Program-made: the position numbers and the translations under genes
Shown: one piece after another, positions 10,101 through 21,372 of the stretch
How positions within the stretch are numbered: the stretch's first letter is position 1
Layout of the letters: the number at the start of each line of letters is the position of its first letter
Assembly (NCBI GenBank): GCA_907163345.1
Contig: CAJQUN010000004.1
Span: forward strand, 15,467,235-15,531,234
Source: Haberlea rhodopensis
Lineage: Eukaryota; Streptophyta; Magnoliopsida; Lamiales; Gesneriaceae
Length of the DNA: 64,000 bases
Direction: 5' to 3'
The notes under the pieces: generated by a model
The model's input: the letters and a program-made list of their open reading frames with translations, nothing else
What the model was told of the DNA's origin: nothing
The model's database searches: none

Positions 10101-13100
10101 TTAACATATCCTCTGGATTCTTACAGCCTTGGATTTCTCGACTTTCAATACACCTTCCTCTAACAAGGATCTGATGAAGTGATAGTGTAATCCAATGTGT
10201 TTGGTTCTTGAATGAAATGCTGAATTTTTAACTAGATGAATCGCACTCTGACTGTCACTGTATAGTACATTCTTTACTTGATTGAATCCCAATTCTGTTA
10301 ACAATTCTTGTAACCGTATCATTGCCTTGCTATCCTCGGTCTCAGCTACATACTCAGCTTCTGTAGTTGATAGAGCTACAATCTTCTGTATTTGCGATAT
10401 CCAACTAACTGATGTGCTTCATACTGTGAATACATAACCCATAGTACTTCTTCTATGATCAATTTCGCCAGCAAAATCTGCATCTACATAGCCTTGGATT
10501 TCTGTTTCTCCCTTTCCAAAGACTAAATATTTATCTTTAGTACCTCGTAGATACCTCATGATCCATTTCACCGCTTACCAGTGGGTCTTTCCAGGATTTG
10601 ACATAAATCTGCTAATAGCTCCCACTGCATGGCCAATATCTGGTCTTGTACAGACCATGACATACATAAGATTTCCAATGGCTGAGGCATAAGGGACCTG
10701 AGCCATGAAGTTTCTCTCAACATCTATCTTTAGAGACTGATCATTAGATAGTTTGAAGTGACTGCCCAATGGCGTTCTTACTTCCTTAGCATCAATCGTG
10801 TTGAACCTATTCAATACACGGTTGATGTACTCCGCCTGACATAACTGCAAAGTTCCCTTTTGCTTATCTCTGGAAATCCACATCCCAAGAATCTGTTTAG
10901 CTGGACCTAGATATTTCATGTCAAACTCATTTGACAGTTGCATCTTCAACTTCTTGATCTCGTCCATGTCTGGTCCTGCTACCAACATATCATCGACATA
11001 AAGTAGCAAGATGATATAACTGGACTCATACTTCTTGTAGTAGCAGCAATGGTCAGCATTACACTTGTGGAATCCTTGCCTCTGCATGAAACCATCGAAT
11101 TTCTTATAGCATTGTCGAGGGGCTTGTTTTAGACCATAGAAGCTCCTCCGAAGCCTGCATACAAGATTTTCTCTTCCTATCTCTATTAATCCTTCTGGTT
11201 GTTGCATGTAGATCTCTTTATCCACATCCCCGTGGAGAAAAGCAGTTTTCACATCCAGTTGTTCCAGGTGTAGTCATTGAGCAGCAACAATGCTTGACAC
11301 TGACCGAATAATGGTTAGCTTCACTACCGGTGAAAAAATGTCGGTGTAATAAATTCCTTATTTATGTTGGAAACCTTTGACTACTAACCAGGCCTTGAAT
11401 CTTCTTGATCCATCACTTTCTTCCTTCACACGATACACCTATTTGTTGTGAAGGTCTATCTTTTCTTTTGGTAGCTTCGTTAGCTCCCAAGTGTTGTTGG
11501 AGATAAGAGATTGCATTTCATCTTTCATTGCATTCTCCCACTTGCTAGCATCCTCTGCCTGACATGCTTCATCGTAGCATTCAGGCTCTCATCCATCTGT
11601 AAACAATAGATAATTCATATACCTTCTGTTTGGTAAATGAGGCCGAGATGATCTTCTCAATGAAGGAGGACTCTGAACCTGCGGTTCGTCAGACTGCTCT
11701 CCACTTCGAGTTCCTCCGGATCTAAAATCGGATTTTCATGATGTGACATACTGTTCTCTGGCACACAATCCTGCTCAACATAAACAGGATCACTCATTGA
11801 CTCACGAGTGCCCGTTGCGTGTATGTCTTTGTACATAGCCTTTTCATTGAAGATAACATCCCTACTGCGGATTATGTTCTTGCTCTCATCATCCCATATG
11901 TGATATCCAAATGAATCCTCTCCATAACCGATGAAGGTGCATTTCTTGGATTTGGGATCAAGCTTACTCCTACTTTGATAACTGATATGTACAAATGCAG
12001 CACAACCGAAGACTTTAAGATGTGAGAGTTTTACTTATTTTTTACTACATACTTCTTTGGGTATCATGTGCTCTAATGGAACAGATGACCCTCGGTTGAT
12101 CAAGTAACCCGCTGTGTTGATTGCTTCTGCCCAGAACTGCTTTGGTAGACCTGACTGTATATGCATACTTCAGGCTCTTTCAGTCAATGTTCGATTCATA
12201 CGCTCAGCTACACCATTGTGTTGAGGCGTACTAGGCACTATTCTCTCCATTCGGATCCCATGTTCGAAGCAGAATTTCTTGAATCTGATGTCTGTGTATT
12301 CACCACCATTGTCTGTTCTGAGATATTTGATCTTAATACTTGTCTCATTTTCAACCATAGTTTTTCATCTTTTGACAGTATCAAATACTTCGGACTTCTG
12401 CCTTAGAAAGTAAACTCATACCTTCCGAGAGTGATCATCGATAAATGTCACGAAGTAATATTTTCCACCAATTGATGAGATAGTGGCTGGTCCCCAAACA
12501 TCAAAGTGAACGAGTTTCAGTTTTTCCTTCTTCGGTGTTCTGCCACTTGTCTGAAAACTAACCCTCTTTTGTTTGCCATATATGCAATCTTCACACATGT
12601 CAATTTCTATTGACTGGAGGTCTGGTAGTTTTCCCCTTAAATGCATAATCTTCGTACCTTTCTCACTCATGTGGCCGAGTCTCTGGTGCCACAGACTAGC
12701 ATTTGCTTTGCTAGCTGCAACTGCTATTGCGTAACAATCGCTTGGTGTCATGTAAAGAGTACCCCTCTTTTTCCCTCGTGCAACCGTTATTGCACCTTTT
12801 GAAATCTTCCAATCATCAATATGAAAGGTCGTTGTGTAGCCTTCACTTGCCAACTACCCTATTGAGATTAAGTTCTTTCTCAGGTCAGGAACATGTCTGA
12901 CGTCCTTTATCTCCCATGCAGACCCATTTAACTTAATCTTCACTACACTTTTACCAACAATGCACAAGGTTGGTCATCACCAAGATATACTTTGCCAAGA
13001 TTTTTGGACACATATTTGTCCAAGAGCTCTTTATGTGAAGTCTCATGAAACGATGCTCCAGAATCTAACACCCAAGATTCATTTTTGCTGTCCAATGAAC

Positions 13101-13925
13101 ATATCAATGCATCATCTTGTCCTGAGGTTGCAGTGACATTTGCTTCTGCTTTCTCTTCTTTACATTGATTTTTATAGTGCCCAGTTTTTCCACATTTTCA
13201 ACACTCAATAGTCTTTGAGTTTTGGGAATTAGTAGGATTCTTGGATTTAGACCTCCTGTCATTTGATCTTCCTCGTGGTTTGATATGCATCGTCCATTCC
13301 CTCTGGTTCTTCCTCTTGATTCGGTAGACAAAGCTGAAGGGGACGACGTCTCACATGACTCTCTCCTTCAGATTTCTTCGCTAAAAACAAGATCACGAAC
13401 ATCGTCAAATTTTAATTTAGTGCTTCTTTACGAGCTACTCACTGATGTGACTCTAACATTGCAACTTTCTGGTAGAGAAGACAAAAGTATCAATGCTCGT
13501 ACTTCATCATTAAATTCAATTTCAACTGAGCTCAGTTGAGTTGTAATTGTATTAAGCTCATTGAGATGTTGAGCCACTGATGCGCCTTCCGTCATCCGCA
13601 AGTTGAACAATCGTCTCATCAGGTGTACTTTATTTGAGGCTGACGGCTTTTCGTACATACTGGTGAGAGTCTTCATGAGACCTGTCGTGGTCTTTTCTTT
13701 TGCAGTATTGAAAGCAACACTGCGGGATAATGTCAATCTGATAACTCCGAGAGCTTGTCTGTCGAGGATTTTCCAATCTGCATCTGACATTGTTTCTAGC
13801 TTCTTTTCTTCGAGAAGGTTGATATAATTTTTTCTGATACAAATAGTCATCTATTTGCATTTTTCATAATCCAAATTTGCACCATCGAACTTTTTGAGTT
13901 TTAGCTTCCCTTCATCTGCGGCCAT
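10101..13925 (-). pseudogene. Copia gag-pol, disrupted
   Basis: Minus-strand fragments in changing frames spell a Copia polyprotein. Gag begins at 13925 and shifts frame soon after; a UBN2-type gag domain lies at 13428-13850. The CCHC knuckle near 13190 reads C-stop-K-C-G-K-T-G-H, i.e. the tryptophan codon has become TGA. The protease site LDSGASFHE is near 13060. Integrase pieces at 12416-12853 (HQRLGHMSEKG, CEDCIYGKQKR, HFDVWGPA) and 12170-12358 (TDNGGEY, PQHNGVAERMNRTL) follow. Reverse transcriptase at 10575-11252 has KTAFLHGD and LLLYVDDMLVAG, and RNase H ends at 10101. At least four frame breaks make it non-functional. Confidence 0.9.
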
Positions 13926-14133
13926 TGCTCCTGATACTTTGATGAAGTACTTGAATAGTACACGCTAAGTAAGCTCCCCGAAAATGGATAATCTCGATCT
14001 TTCTTAGACAGAACTTCAAGATTCCCAGGAAAATTGGTGGGGTCACACCGGTCCCACTTAAATACCGATTTTCCTAGACAGAACCCCCTTAGTCAATATG
14101 TATTCGCCTACCACACCAAAGCTCTCCCCAACA

Positions 14134-14158
14134 AAATGACAATGGCTCCGATAACAGT
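14134..14158 (-). other. Primer-binding site of Copia element
   Basis: Immediately inside the upstream LTR, the minus strand reads TGTTATCGGAGCC, two mismatches from the TGGTATCAGAGCC site that pairs with initiator tRNA-Met and primes minus-strand DNA synthesis in most plant Copia elements. Confidence 0.7.
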
Positions 14159-14640
14159 TGTTAGGGAACAATGACTATTGCCATGTTCTTGCGGAAGTTG
14201 TAGGAGTTATAAGGGACAGAAAAACTACGCACACACAAAAATAGAGACACAAAGATTTACGTGGTTCGGTAAAACTCGCCTACGTCCACAGAGCACACAC
14301 ACTTCACTATATCAAATATAAAGGATTACAAGATGAGTACAAACTCACAACTCTGGAGAAGGAGCAAACTTGCTCAACTCAACTCAAAATCTCTTAACCA
14401 CACTTTGCTCTATCTCAAAGCTTACTAAACTTTTGATTTGTGTTGTAGTTACAAATGAGCAATCTTGCCCTTTTTTATAGCCAAAACATTTGGTGTGAAA
14501 CCATAACCAAACCTTGTGTGAAACCAAGAATAAATCGAATGTGAAATGAGAAATGTAGGCATGGTTGTTGACCAAACTTTGTGGACTTCAAACTTGTACA
14601 ATTGTTGAATTCTTTGGCTCACATTATTTAAATACTAACA
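14159..14640 (-). repeat. 5' LTR of minus-strand Copia element
   Basis: The 482-bp LTR has TG..CA ends and pairs with 9490-9970. Several indels and substitutions distinguish the two copies, implying an insertion much older than the Gypsy element at 36.5 kb. Confidence 0.9.
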
Positions 14641-14645
14641 AATAT

Positions 14646-15234
14646 TCCTGTAAACCACAATCTGTGTTCAAATTTGATTGCTTTTATTTATTTCTGGTGT
14701 GACACTCTTAGATACCTAACTATGTTTGAGGTGATGAGGGATGGAAATTTTATTAAGAACATGGAAAATCCTAGAGTGTTCCTTTCTATGACATGTGTGG
14801 TGCTACTGTGGCCCATAAGATTACTTAAGAAGATGGTCTAATCAAGTGAAAACAACCCATAATCGATTTTGTGTTGAAGTTCAAAGCTACAATAACAAAA
14901 TTAACAATGCTATAAGAACAATACTCTTGAATTAAATAGTGGTTTCTGTTCTGCAGTACAATATTTCATTGCTTCATATTTCTATATACTAATATTCCAA
15001 TAACAGATGGGTTTTATGTACATTTAAGTGCTATCACAACCATTTCCACCAAGATTCAAAACTGACACTGGTTTCATCTATGTTGGCCCTAGTACTTTGA
15101 AGAAATGTATGTCAAACATAGGACACAAATATTCCATTGGGAAAGTGGTTGTGGGGAAGCGTTATCCACGAAGAACATTCTTGCTGACCAGGGATCGACA
15201 AATGTTGCTTATAGGACTCCGCCGGCACCTTATG
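14646..15234. other. Intergenic, no gene recognised
   Basis: No family signature is seen. Short open frames near 15028 run into the rDNA-like stretch that follows and are not credible genes. Confidence 0.4.
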
Positions 15235-15269
15235 AGAAATCATCATTTTCCGACACTAAGTGCGGTGGA

Positions 15270-15340
15270 GGATGTTGGGGATGACGCGATGCGTGACGTC
15301 GAGGCAGACGTGCCCTCGGTCTGATGGCTTCGGGCACATC
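15270..15340 (-). rRNA. 5.8S 3' end / ITS2 fragment (rDNA relic)
   Basis: Reverse complement contains GCCCGAAGCCAT followed by CCGAGGGCACGTCTGCCT and CGTCACGCATCGCGTC. From established knowledge this is the 3' end of plant 5.8S rRNA joined to the start of ITS2. Only about 70 bases match; the upstream 5.8S part (the AACGCAAGTTGCG segment) is already degraded or absent. It is a dispersed fragment, not a working rRNA gene. Confidence 0.8.
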
Positions 15341-15379
15341 CGGCGTGCCTTGGCAACTGCGTGCTCCCGGTGCTGGCCT

Positions 15380-15435
15380 ACCTGTCTTGAAACACAAACC
15401 AAAGAGTCTGATATGTGTGCGAGTCAATGGGCGAG
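15380..15435 (+). rRNA. 26S rRNA fragment (rDNA relic)
   Basis: Plus strand CCTGTCTTGAAACACAAACC and AAAGAGTCTGATATGTGTGC, then GAGTCAATGGGCGAG, match the conserved 5' region of plant 26S rRNA. By eye about six differences from the canonical sequence, all C-to-T or G-to-A. Similarity stops at 15435, where a GC-rich run of unknown origin (15436-15500, GCCGGCCGCCGGCCGG) begins. Opposite in strand to the 5.8S piece 40 bases away. Confidence 0.82.
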
Positions 15436-15791
15436 AAGACCGGCCCCTGGACTGCCGGCCGCCGGCCGGAGTACAAGTGGCCGGCGATCGCGGGGAATAC
15501 ACTTATATAGTGAAAGTGGCCACAGATGTGGCAGCCCCAATACTGCAGTTTTTAGGTAAGGATTCAGAGATAAGGATTGTTGTTTGTGTTTATGGGATCA
15601 CAGATCAGTTTCACAATAAATAGCTAAAATACTTACCTCAGCCTCTCCAATGTCTATTGCTGGCATTGAGAAAACTTCTCTAAATGTATTATAAGGGACT
15701 TTTGCTTGATTCTTGAATCCAAACGCAAATTTGATCAACTATTGGTATGACAATATTTAAAGTTCAAGAAGCATTATATGCTTAGTTTCAA

Positions 15792-15823
<32 letters not shown>

Positions 15824-17880
15824 GCATTATGTACTCTGTACATGCAATTAACTGTTGGCGCAATTGTTATGAATCAAACTTAACAGACATATCATGTACT
15901 TTCTAGTATATTCCTTGCTTAATTGTAACTTATGACTTGGGATTTTAATGGTTTTTTTATTACCCAAATACTTGCTGTATCAGAATTCAGAAACTTCATA
16001 GCCCAATTCAACTTTTTCAGAGTGCAATTTGTTTATGAAAAAAAGACAGAAGCCAAAAGTTGGCATGTGCTTTTTGGATGCGATTTTGCAGTTAAAAACA
16101 AAATATAGAGAGCGAAGCAATAATTTTCCTATTAAAACTTTCTTACAATGATAAAAACTTGGGTTTGGAACATAAAAAAAAACAAATAACAGTTCATGGT
16201 CATATCACACGAGTCCTATGTTGGATATCTTCTTGAATAATCTCATCGGGAGCTGGTGGCTGATGCAGTCAATGCATCGAGTTTGTCCCTAAATCCAAAT
16301 GTGAGATATGAAAAAATTTGCATGCAATCGCCTCTACAGAGACTACTAAGACAGCTTTCTACTTGCTTTTTAGTGCACAGGTTCTTGAATGGGGATCGTG
16401 GTGAGGCTTTCGATCTGCGCAGAATTCTGGAGAGTTGCAAGAAATGATTCTTGTTTCTTGTATATTCAGTTGGACCTGTCTCACAACCCTTCATCCTGCT
16501 ACAGGATTGCTGTTGATTTGCAGTGGTGCTTCATTTTTCCAGGGAATTTGTTGCATTATATGGTGAGATTGTGTTTTGTATGTCTCTTTTCTTGCTTTGA
16601 TAAATTGAATGTATATCCCGTGTCTTGAAATAAGTTGTCATAGAGAGTGAACAATCAAGTTTGGTGAAATAATTTTCAAATAGGTTTGAATTTATCTTTA
16701 AATTTGGTAGTCTCCAAATCAATTTAAATGTTGTTTGTATTCAATTGGAAAGTTTGGCTGCCATGTCAAATTGTATGCTTCTAATGGTGTTGTGTGCAAG
16801 GGTTACTGTTGGATAACACGAGATTTTGCATATATTTTCTAATTAGACGAGTTTTTAGTCATTTATATATATATTTTTAAAAAAGGTCATATGCATTGTA
16901 CCCTATGAAGATCAGAATATGGTAGTTGACATAAAAGTTTACAATAATATTTGAGTAATTGAATCGAAAATAATGTTATGCATATCATATTGGAAAACAA
17001 TATTATAGTCAAAATTATGAGAAATACATGTATTTTATTATAAAAAACTCTGGATTATGCACAAGCATAGAAAATATTTATGGATTAGATGATGGATCTC
17101 CTTACTTTCTTATTTGAACATTGAGTAGGCTTAATTTAGGGAAAATTTTTATGGATTAGACGATGTACGTCCTTACTATCTTATCGAACGTTTCATATTT
17201 TTTGAATTTTGTTTTCATGATTTTTAATGAATTTGAATAGATTAAATTGAAAGAAAGAAATTTCCATGCTTATCACAAAGTAATTCAATCTTCCGGTGAT
17301 CTCTTGCCTCATCACATTATGACAGGCGGGGCTTGCCCATACACCCACTGCCCGAGCGGAATGCTACGTAGCCCCTGTTATCAATTTTGAAACCAATATT
17401 TGCATGATTTAATCACCCCGTGTCTTTTTCTGGTCTCTTATGTGGGTCTGATACATCTTTGAAACACATTTATGTATGACTGCACTTTGCCTAAGCGGTA
17501 TAACTTGTTTAGGCTGAACTTGATAGCAGTATTTTTTTGCTGGACATATAGATGCAAATGCAAACTAGATGTCTGCTTTCATGTTGGACATATAAATGCA
17601 TGTCATGGTTTATATTCTTATGGCCTGACCTTTTGAGCCTTCGTACTGCTTCGACTTGCAAATATTTGATACAGTATACTTTATCTTTCATTTCCCTACT
17701 CAAAATAAATCACCTCTGAAGTGAAAATGGATCTTTCAGTTTTGGTAAGTCAATATTTTGCTTGTGATTTGTTTTCTTGTACCAGTACCAGAGTTTAACT
17801 TGTCAAACTTATGTTCTACGCTTTTAAAAACTGTGTTACATATCTATCTAATTGAACCATTCGTTGGGGCTTAAAAGATT
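15436..17880. other. Intergenic with microsatellite; no gene recognised
   Basis: After a GC-rich run (15436-15500) the sequence turns AT-rich. An (AAT)n microsatellite lies at 15792-15830. A 63-codon open frame at 16256-16447 is in a somewhat gene-like stretch but shows no domain I recognise and has no convincing splice partners. Nothing else is supportable. Confidence 0.45.
15792..15830. repeat. (AAT)n microsatellite
   Basis: About thirteen uninterrupted AAT units are visible directly. Confidence 0.95.
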
Positions 17881-17884
17881 TTTG

Positions 17885-20870
17885 GTTCTCCCACTTTTCA
17901 CTTTTCTCTAAGTTCCGCAGTACCCGAGCAGCCCTTACCCTCTGGAAACACACTACTTTTGGTAATACCCCACAGAATATTGTCCTTACCCCTCATCGTA
18001 TTGATGAACTTCAAAATTCGGATGTTTGTGGTGAAACTCTTGCAGAGGAGGGAGCTTTGCAGTTGCATTTGTCCGACCTACTGGACAAGGAGCAAACTCA
18101 TTGGAGACAAAGGGCCAAAGAGGAATGGTTGAAACATAGAGATGCTAATTCCAGGTACTTTCATGTCTCTACTACAAAAAAAATAAAAAAATAAAAAGTT
18201 TTAACAGGTTGTATAAGATTTATGATCATTTGACGGATTCACATGTCTCTAACTGGAACTCCATGGGAATTGTTTTTGAGGAGTTTTTCAAACATTTGTT
18301 CACCACTACCTCCCCCTCTTTTCCAACACAATTCGAGAGCATTTTCCCGAGAATCAATGATCTTGTTGACAATACACCCTTGTGTATATTACCCTCTACC
18401 GATACAATCAAAAACTTTATTTTCCATGGAAAGCCTTAAGAGTCCCTGCCCTGATGGCCTCCCACCTATCTTCTTCAAAAACTTTTGTCACATTATCGGT
18501 CCCGATGTCATATCCTCCGTCCACCATTTCTTCAAATATGTATACCTCCTAAAGGCACTAAATCACACCTTCATTACCCTTATCCCTAAAACCTCCAATG
18601 CTGACAAAGTCGAAGCTTTCCGCCCCATCAGCCTCTGCAATACCATTTACAAATTAATCTCCAAAATTCTCGCTAACAGACTTAAGCCTTTTTCTTGATC
18701 GATTGATTACTCCAGATCAATCAGCCTTCTTCCCTGGCCGAATATCTTAGATAACACCATCATTTCTCAAGAGCTTATACATTGTATCAATACTTCTCCT
18801 GGCAGGAAGCCATTTATGGCTATTAAATTCGATCTCTCAAAGCGATAGAGTTGAATGGCCCTTCATCCTTGAGATCATGTTGTGTATTGGTTTTGATAAT
18901 AACTTCTTGCAACTCATTACTCAATGCATCTGCACTTCCTCATTTTCTACTCTAATCAATGGATCCCCCTATGGTTATTTCACTCCTTCATGTGGCATCC
19001 GCCAGGGAGACCCGCTTTCCCAGCTCCGTTCATCATTTTTGTGGATCTTCTATCGCGTCTCCTCACCAAAGCTGAAAATGATAATCTTATTCGTGGAATT
19101 AAGATCAGCAGAGGAGGCGTTCTCATCTCCCACCTCCTATATGCCGATGACATCACCATATTCTGCCACACTACTAAGTCTGACGGCGAGCACATCATGT
19201 CATATCTCAATCTTTTTTCTGATTGGTCTGGTCAATGCATAAACAAAGAAAAATCCATTGTCCATTTCATTCCATCATGCCCCCCTCGTTTTAGAGGTCG
19301 AATTCGGTCCATCTTGGGTATGAGACGTTGTAAAACCATAAGTGCAAGCATCTGGGTATCCCCTTTTGTGTATCCTCTCGCAAAGCTGAACATTTCACTG
19401 AAATCATTTCGTTTAGATAAAAAACTCTCAAAGTTGGAAGAGTATTCTGTTATCCCAAGCGGGTCGAACGATCTTATTAAATCGGTCCGGTTTACATCAT
19501 GTCATCACAACTCCTACCTTAATCTACCTGTTGTCTCATGGATAAAATGGCTCGTATATTTTGGTGGAATGGCAATCAAAAGTCAAATTTTCTTGCTCTC
19601 AAATGTTGGGACGAATTGTGCCAACCTAAATCTCTGAGTAGTTTGGGTTTTAGGAAATACCATGATTTTAACAGTGCTCTGTTTGCTAAACTCTCTTGGC
19701 AAATCATTTCCAATAGTAACAAACCTTGGGTTCCTATTACCCATCCCAAATACATCCGGGCACAAAATTTTCTGGAATTACGTCATCGTACCTATAATTC
19801 CACCATTTGGAAAAGCATGTGTTCGATTAGAGATCTGATAATCAAAGGGCTATGCTACAAAGTCTCAAATAATTCGTCTCTTCGCATTTGGCATGACCCT
19901 TGGATTCCTTCTGCCCCATCTTTCAAACCGGACCCAACCTTTTTTGACCAAAGTGTGTTGTGCATGAACTTCAAAATCCCACTGAAAACACTTGGAATTT
20001 AAACCTACTGGACCATCTCTTCCATCCTTCTAATGTTAAAGATATTCTTCAAATCCCAATTCCCGATTCTCGGGAACCCACGCTGGCATTATGGATTCCG
20101 TCAAATTACGGTCTTTTCTCCTCGAACATCGAGTGCTTGACTGACCAATGTCATCGCTTCATCACCCCTGATCCAGCTCTAAATTCACTACTCTCCAGTC
20201 TCTGGAAGGTTCCATTAGATGATCGCCTCAAGCTCCTGGCGTGGAAACTCGTCTCAAACTTGCTCCCAAAGCTCAAGCCCAAAAAGCAACTCTCCAAAAT
20301 TCTACTCCTTTAGTTACTCTTGGACACCTCCCCTAGGACGGATAAAAGTAAACGTTGATGTCTCATTTAAAAACGGTAGTGCTACCATTGCTGTTATAGC
20401 TAGAAAGCATTGTGCATTGGTAGTTTGTGTCTATACATATTCTTTGCTGACGTATAATGCAGCATCAATAGAAATCGCAGGTCTGAAATTAGCATTCAAT
20501 ATCTTTCATTCGGTTCAGATGGAAAACGTAATTTTTGAAAGTGATAGTTTTGATGTTGTACAGATTATCAACAAATCAGATCCTATTCATTTTTGGTCTG
20601 CAGCTGATTCCCCATCAAATATGATGAAGACCAAGAATTGCTATCGTTATTGGAAGGTCATAAAGATGCCCCGGTTGGGAACAAAGTTGCCCATAATCTT
20701 GCCAAATAGACTCGAGACAGAAATTGGAAAAGACTCTTAAATCATATCTATCTTTTTTATTCCCTTTTTGAATATACTGAATTTTTTAATACTTGCAACG
20801 GCTTGATTTGTAATAACTTTAACTCTTGCTTCTTAATTAATTAAATCACTCTGTAAAACAAAAAAATTTT
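17885..20870 (+). mobile_element. Decayed LINE (L1-type) retrotransposon, ORF2
   Basis: Plus-strand fragments in all three frames follow the order of a plant L1-like ORF2. A pre-RT motif WRQRAKEEWLKHRDANSRYF lies near 18090-18160. RT motifs follow: PCPDGLPPIFFK and FRPISLCNTIYKLISKILAN (18440-18690), GIRQGDPLS (about 18990) and LLYADDITIF (about 19135-19165). Then come a zinc-binding RT-associated segment (IFWWNGNQKSN, 19555 on) and an RNase H-like tail (IKVNVDVSFKNGS, about 20345). Many stops and indels; the endonuclease region is missing, so this is a 5'-truncated dead copy, as is typical of LINEs. It ends about 500 bp before the fucosyltransferase pseudogene. Confidence 0.88.
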
Positions 20871-21372
20871 GCGTGCAGTAATTTATGTTAAAAAGTACAT
20901 TAGCTAGCTTTATTTATTTATCTAAACATTAATATATATAGTCAATAAAATAGCCAAAAAAACTCAACTTTATCGTTAATTAGATTCCTTTTTAACTGTA
21001 AGATAAAATTAACTTTCTATATTCGTAGCCAACAACTTTGAACTTCTCCATTACCCCAATGTCTTCATATCTCCCCCTGTTTCTCGCTACCACACTTCCT
21101 GTATTCTACGCACACTGCCACCACCGCCGTATCGTTCTCCAGTTGATTAGAGCAAAAGTGCAAAACTACGATGCTGCGACTGTGGAAGCGAACGCAAGAC
21201 TTGTTTTTGGCCGGTTCTTGTACAACAAGCTGACAATTTCATTAGGAAAAAATTACTCTTTTTCAAAGTTGACACCAAATATCCAAGCTTTATGTCGGTG
21301 GCTCTGTTCCATTCTTAATTTTACAAGAAACCCACTTTTACTTACTGAAATAGGTAGAAGATTTCGAGAATT
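20871..21372. other. Spacer between LINE and O-fucosyltransferase-like gene
   Basis: AT-rich from 20871 to 21020, then a CT-rich stretch that may be the old 5' leader of the gene. A 115-codon frame here shows no family resemblance and overlaps the true start region. Confidence 0.4.

Larger units (their letters stand above)
9485..14645 (-). mobile_element. Full-length decayed Copia retrotransposon (Tork/Tnt1-like)
   Basis: The element runs right to left. Two LTRs (14159-14640 upstream, 9490-9970 downstream) enclose gag, protease, integrase, reverse transcriptase and RNase H in the Copia order. The 5-bp target duplication AATAT is exact at 9485-9489 and 14641-14645. A primer-binding site next to the upstream LTR resembles the complement of initiator tRNA-Met. 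The LTRs differ at many sites and the coding region is broken, so the insertion is old and cannot move on its own. Confidence 0.92.

Noticed and set aside
12161..13827. Plus-strand open frames across the Copia element
   Set aside because: They are antisense shadows of the minus-strand gag and integrase coding.
15230..15623. Overlapping GC-rich open frames on both strands
   Set aside because: They arise from rDNA-derived sequence, which is GC-rich and non-coding.
16256..16447. 63-codon plus-strand frame that looks somewhat gene-like
   Set aside because: No recognised domain and no convincing neighbouring exons; kept only as a note.
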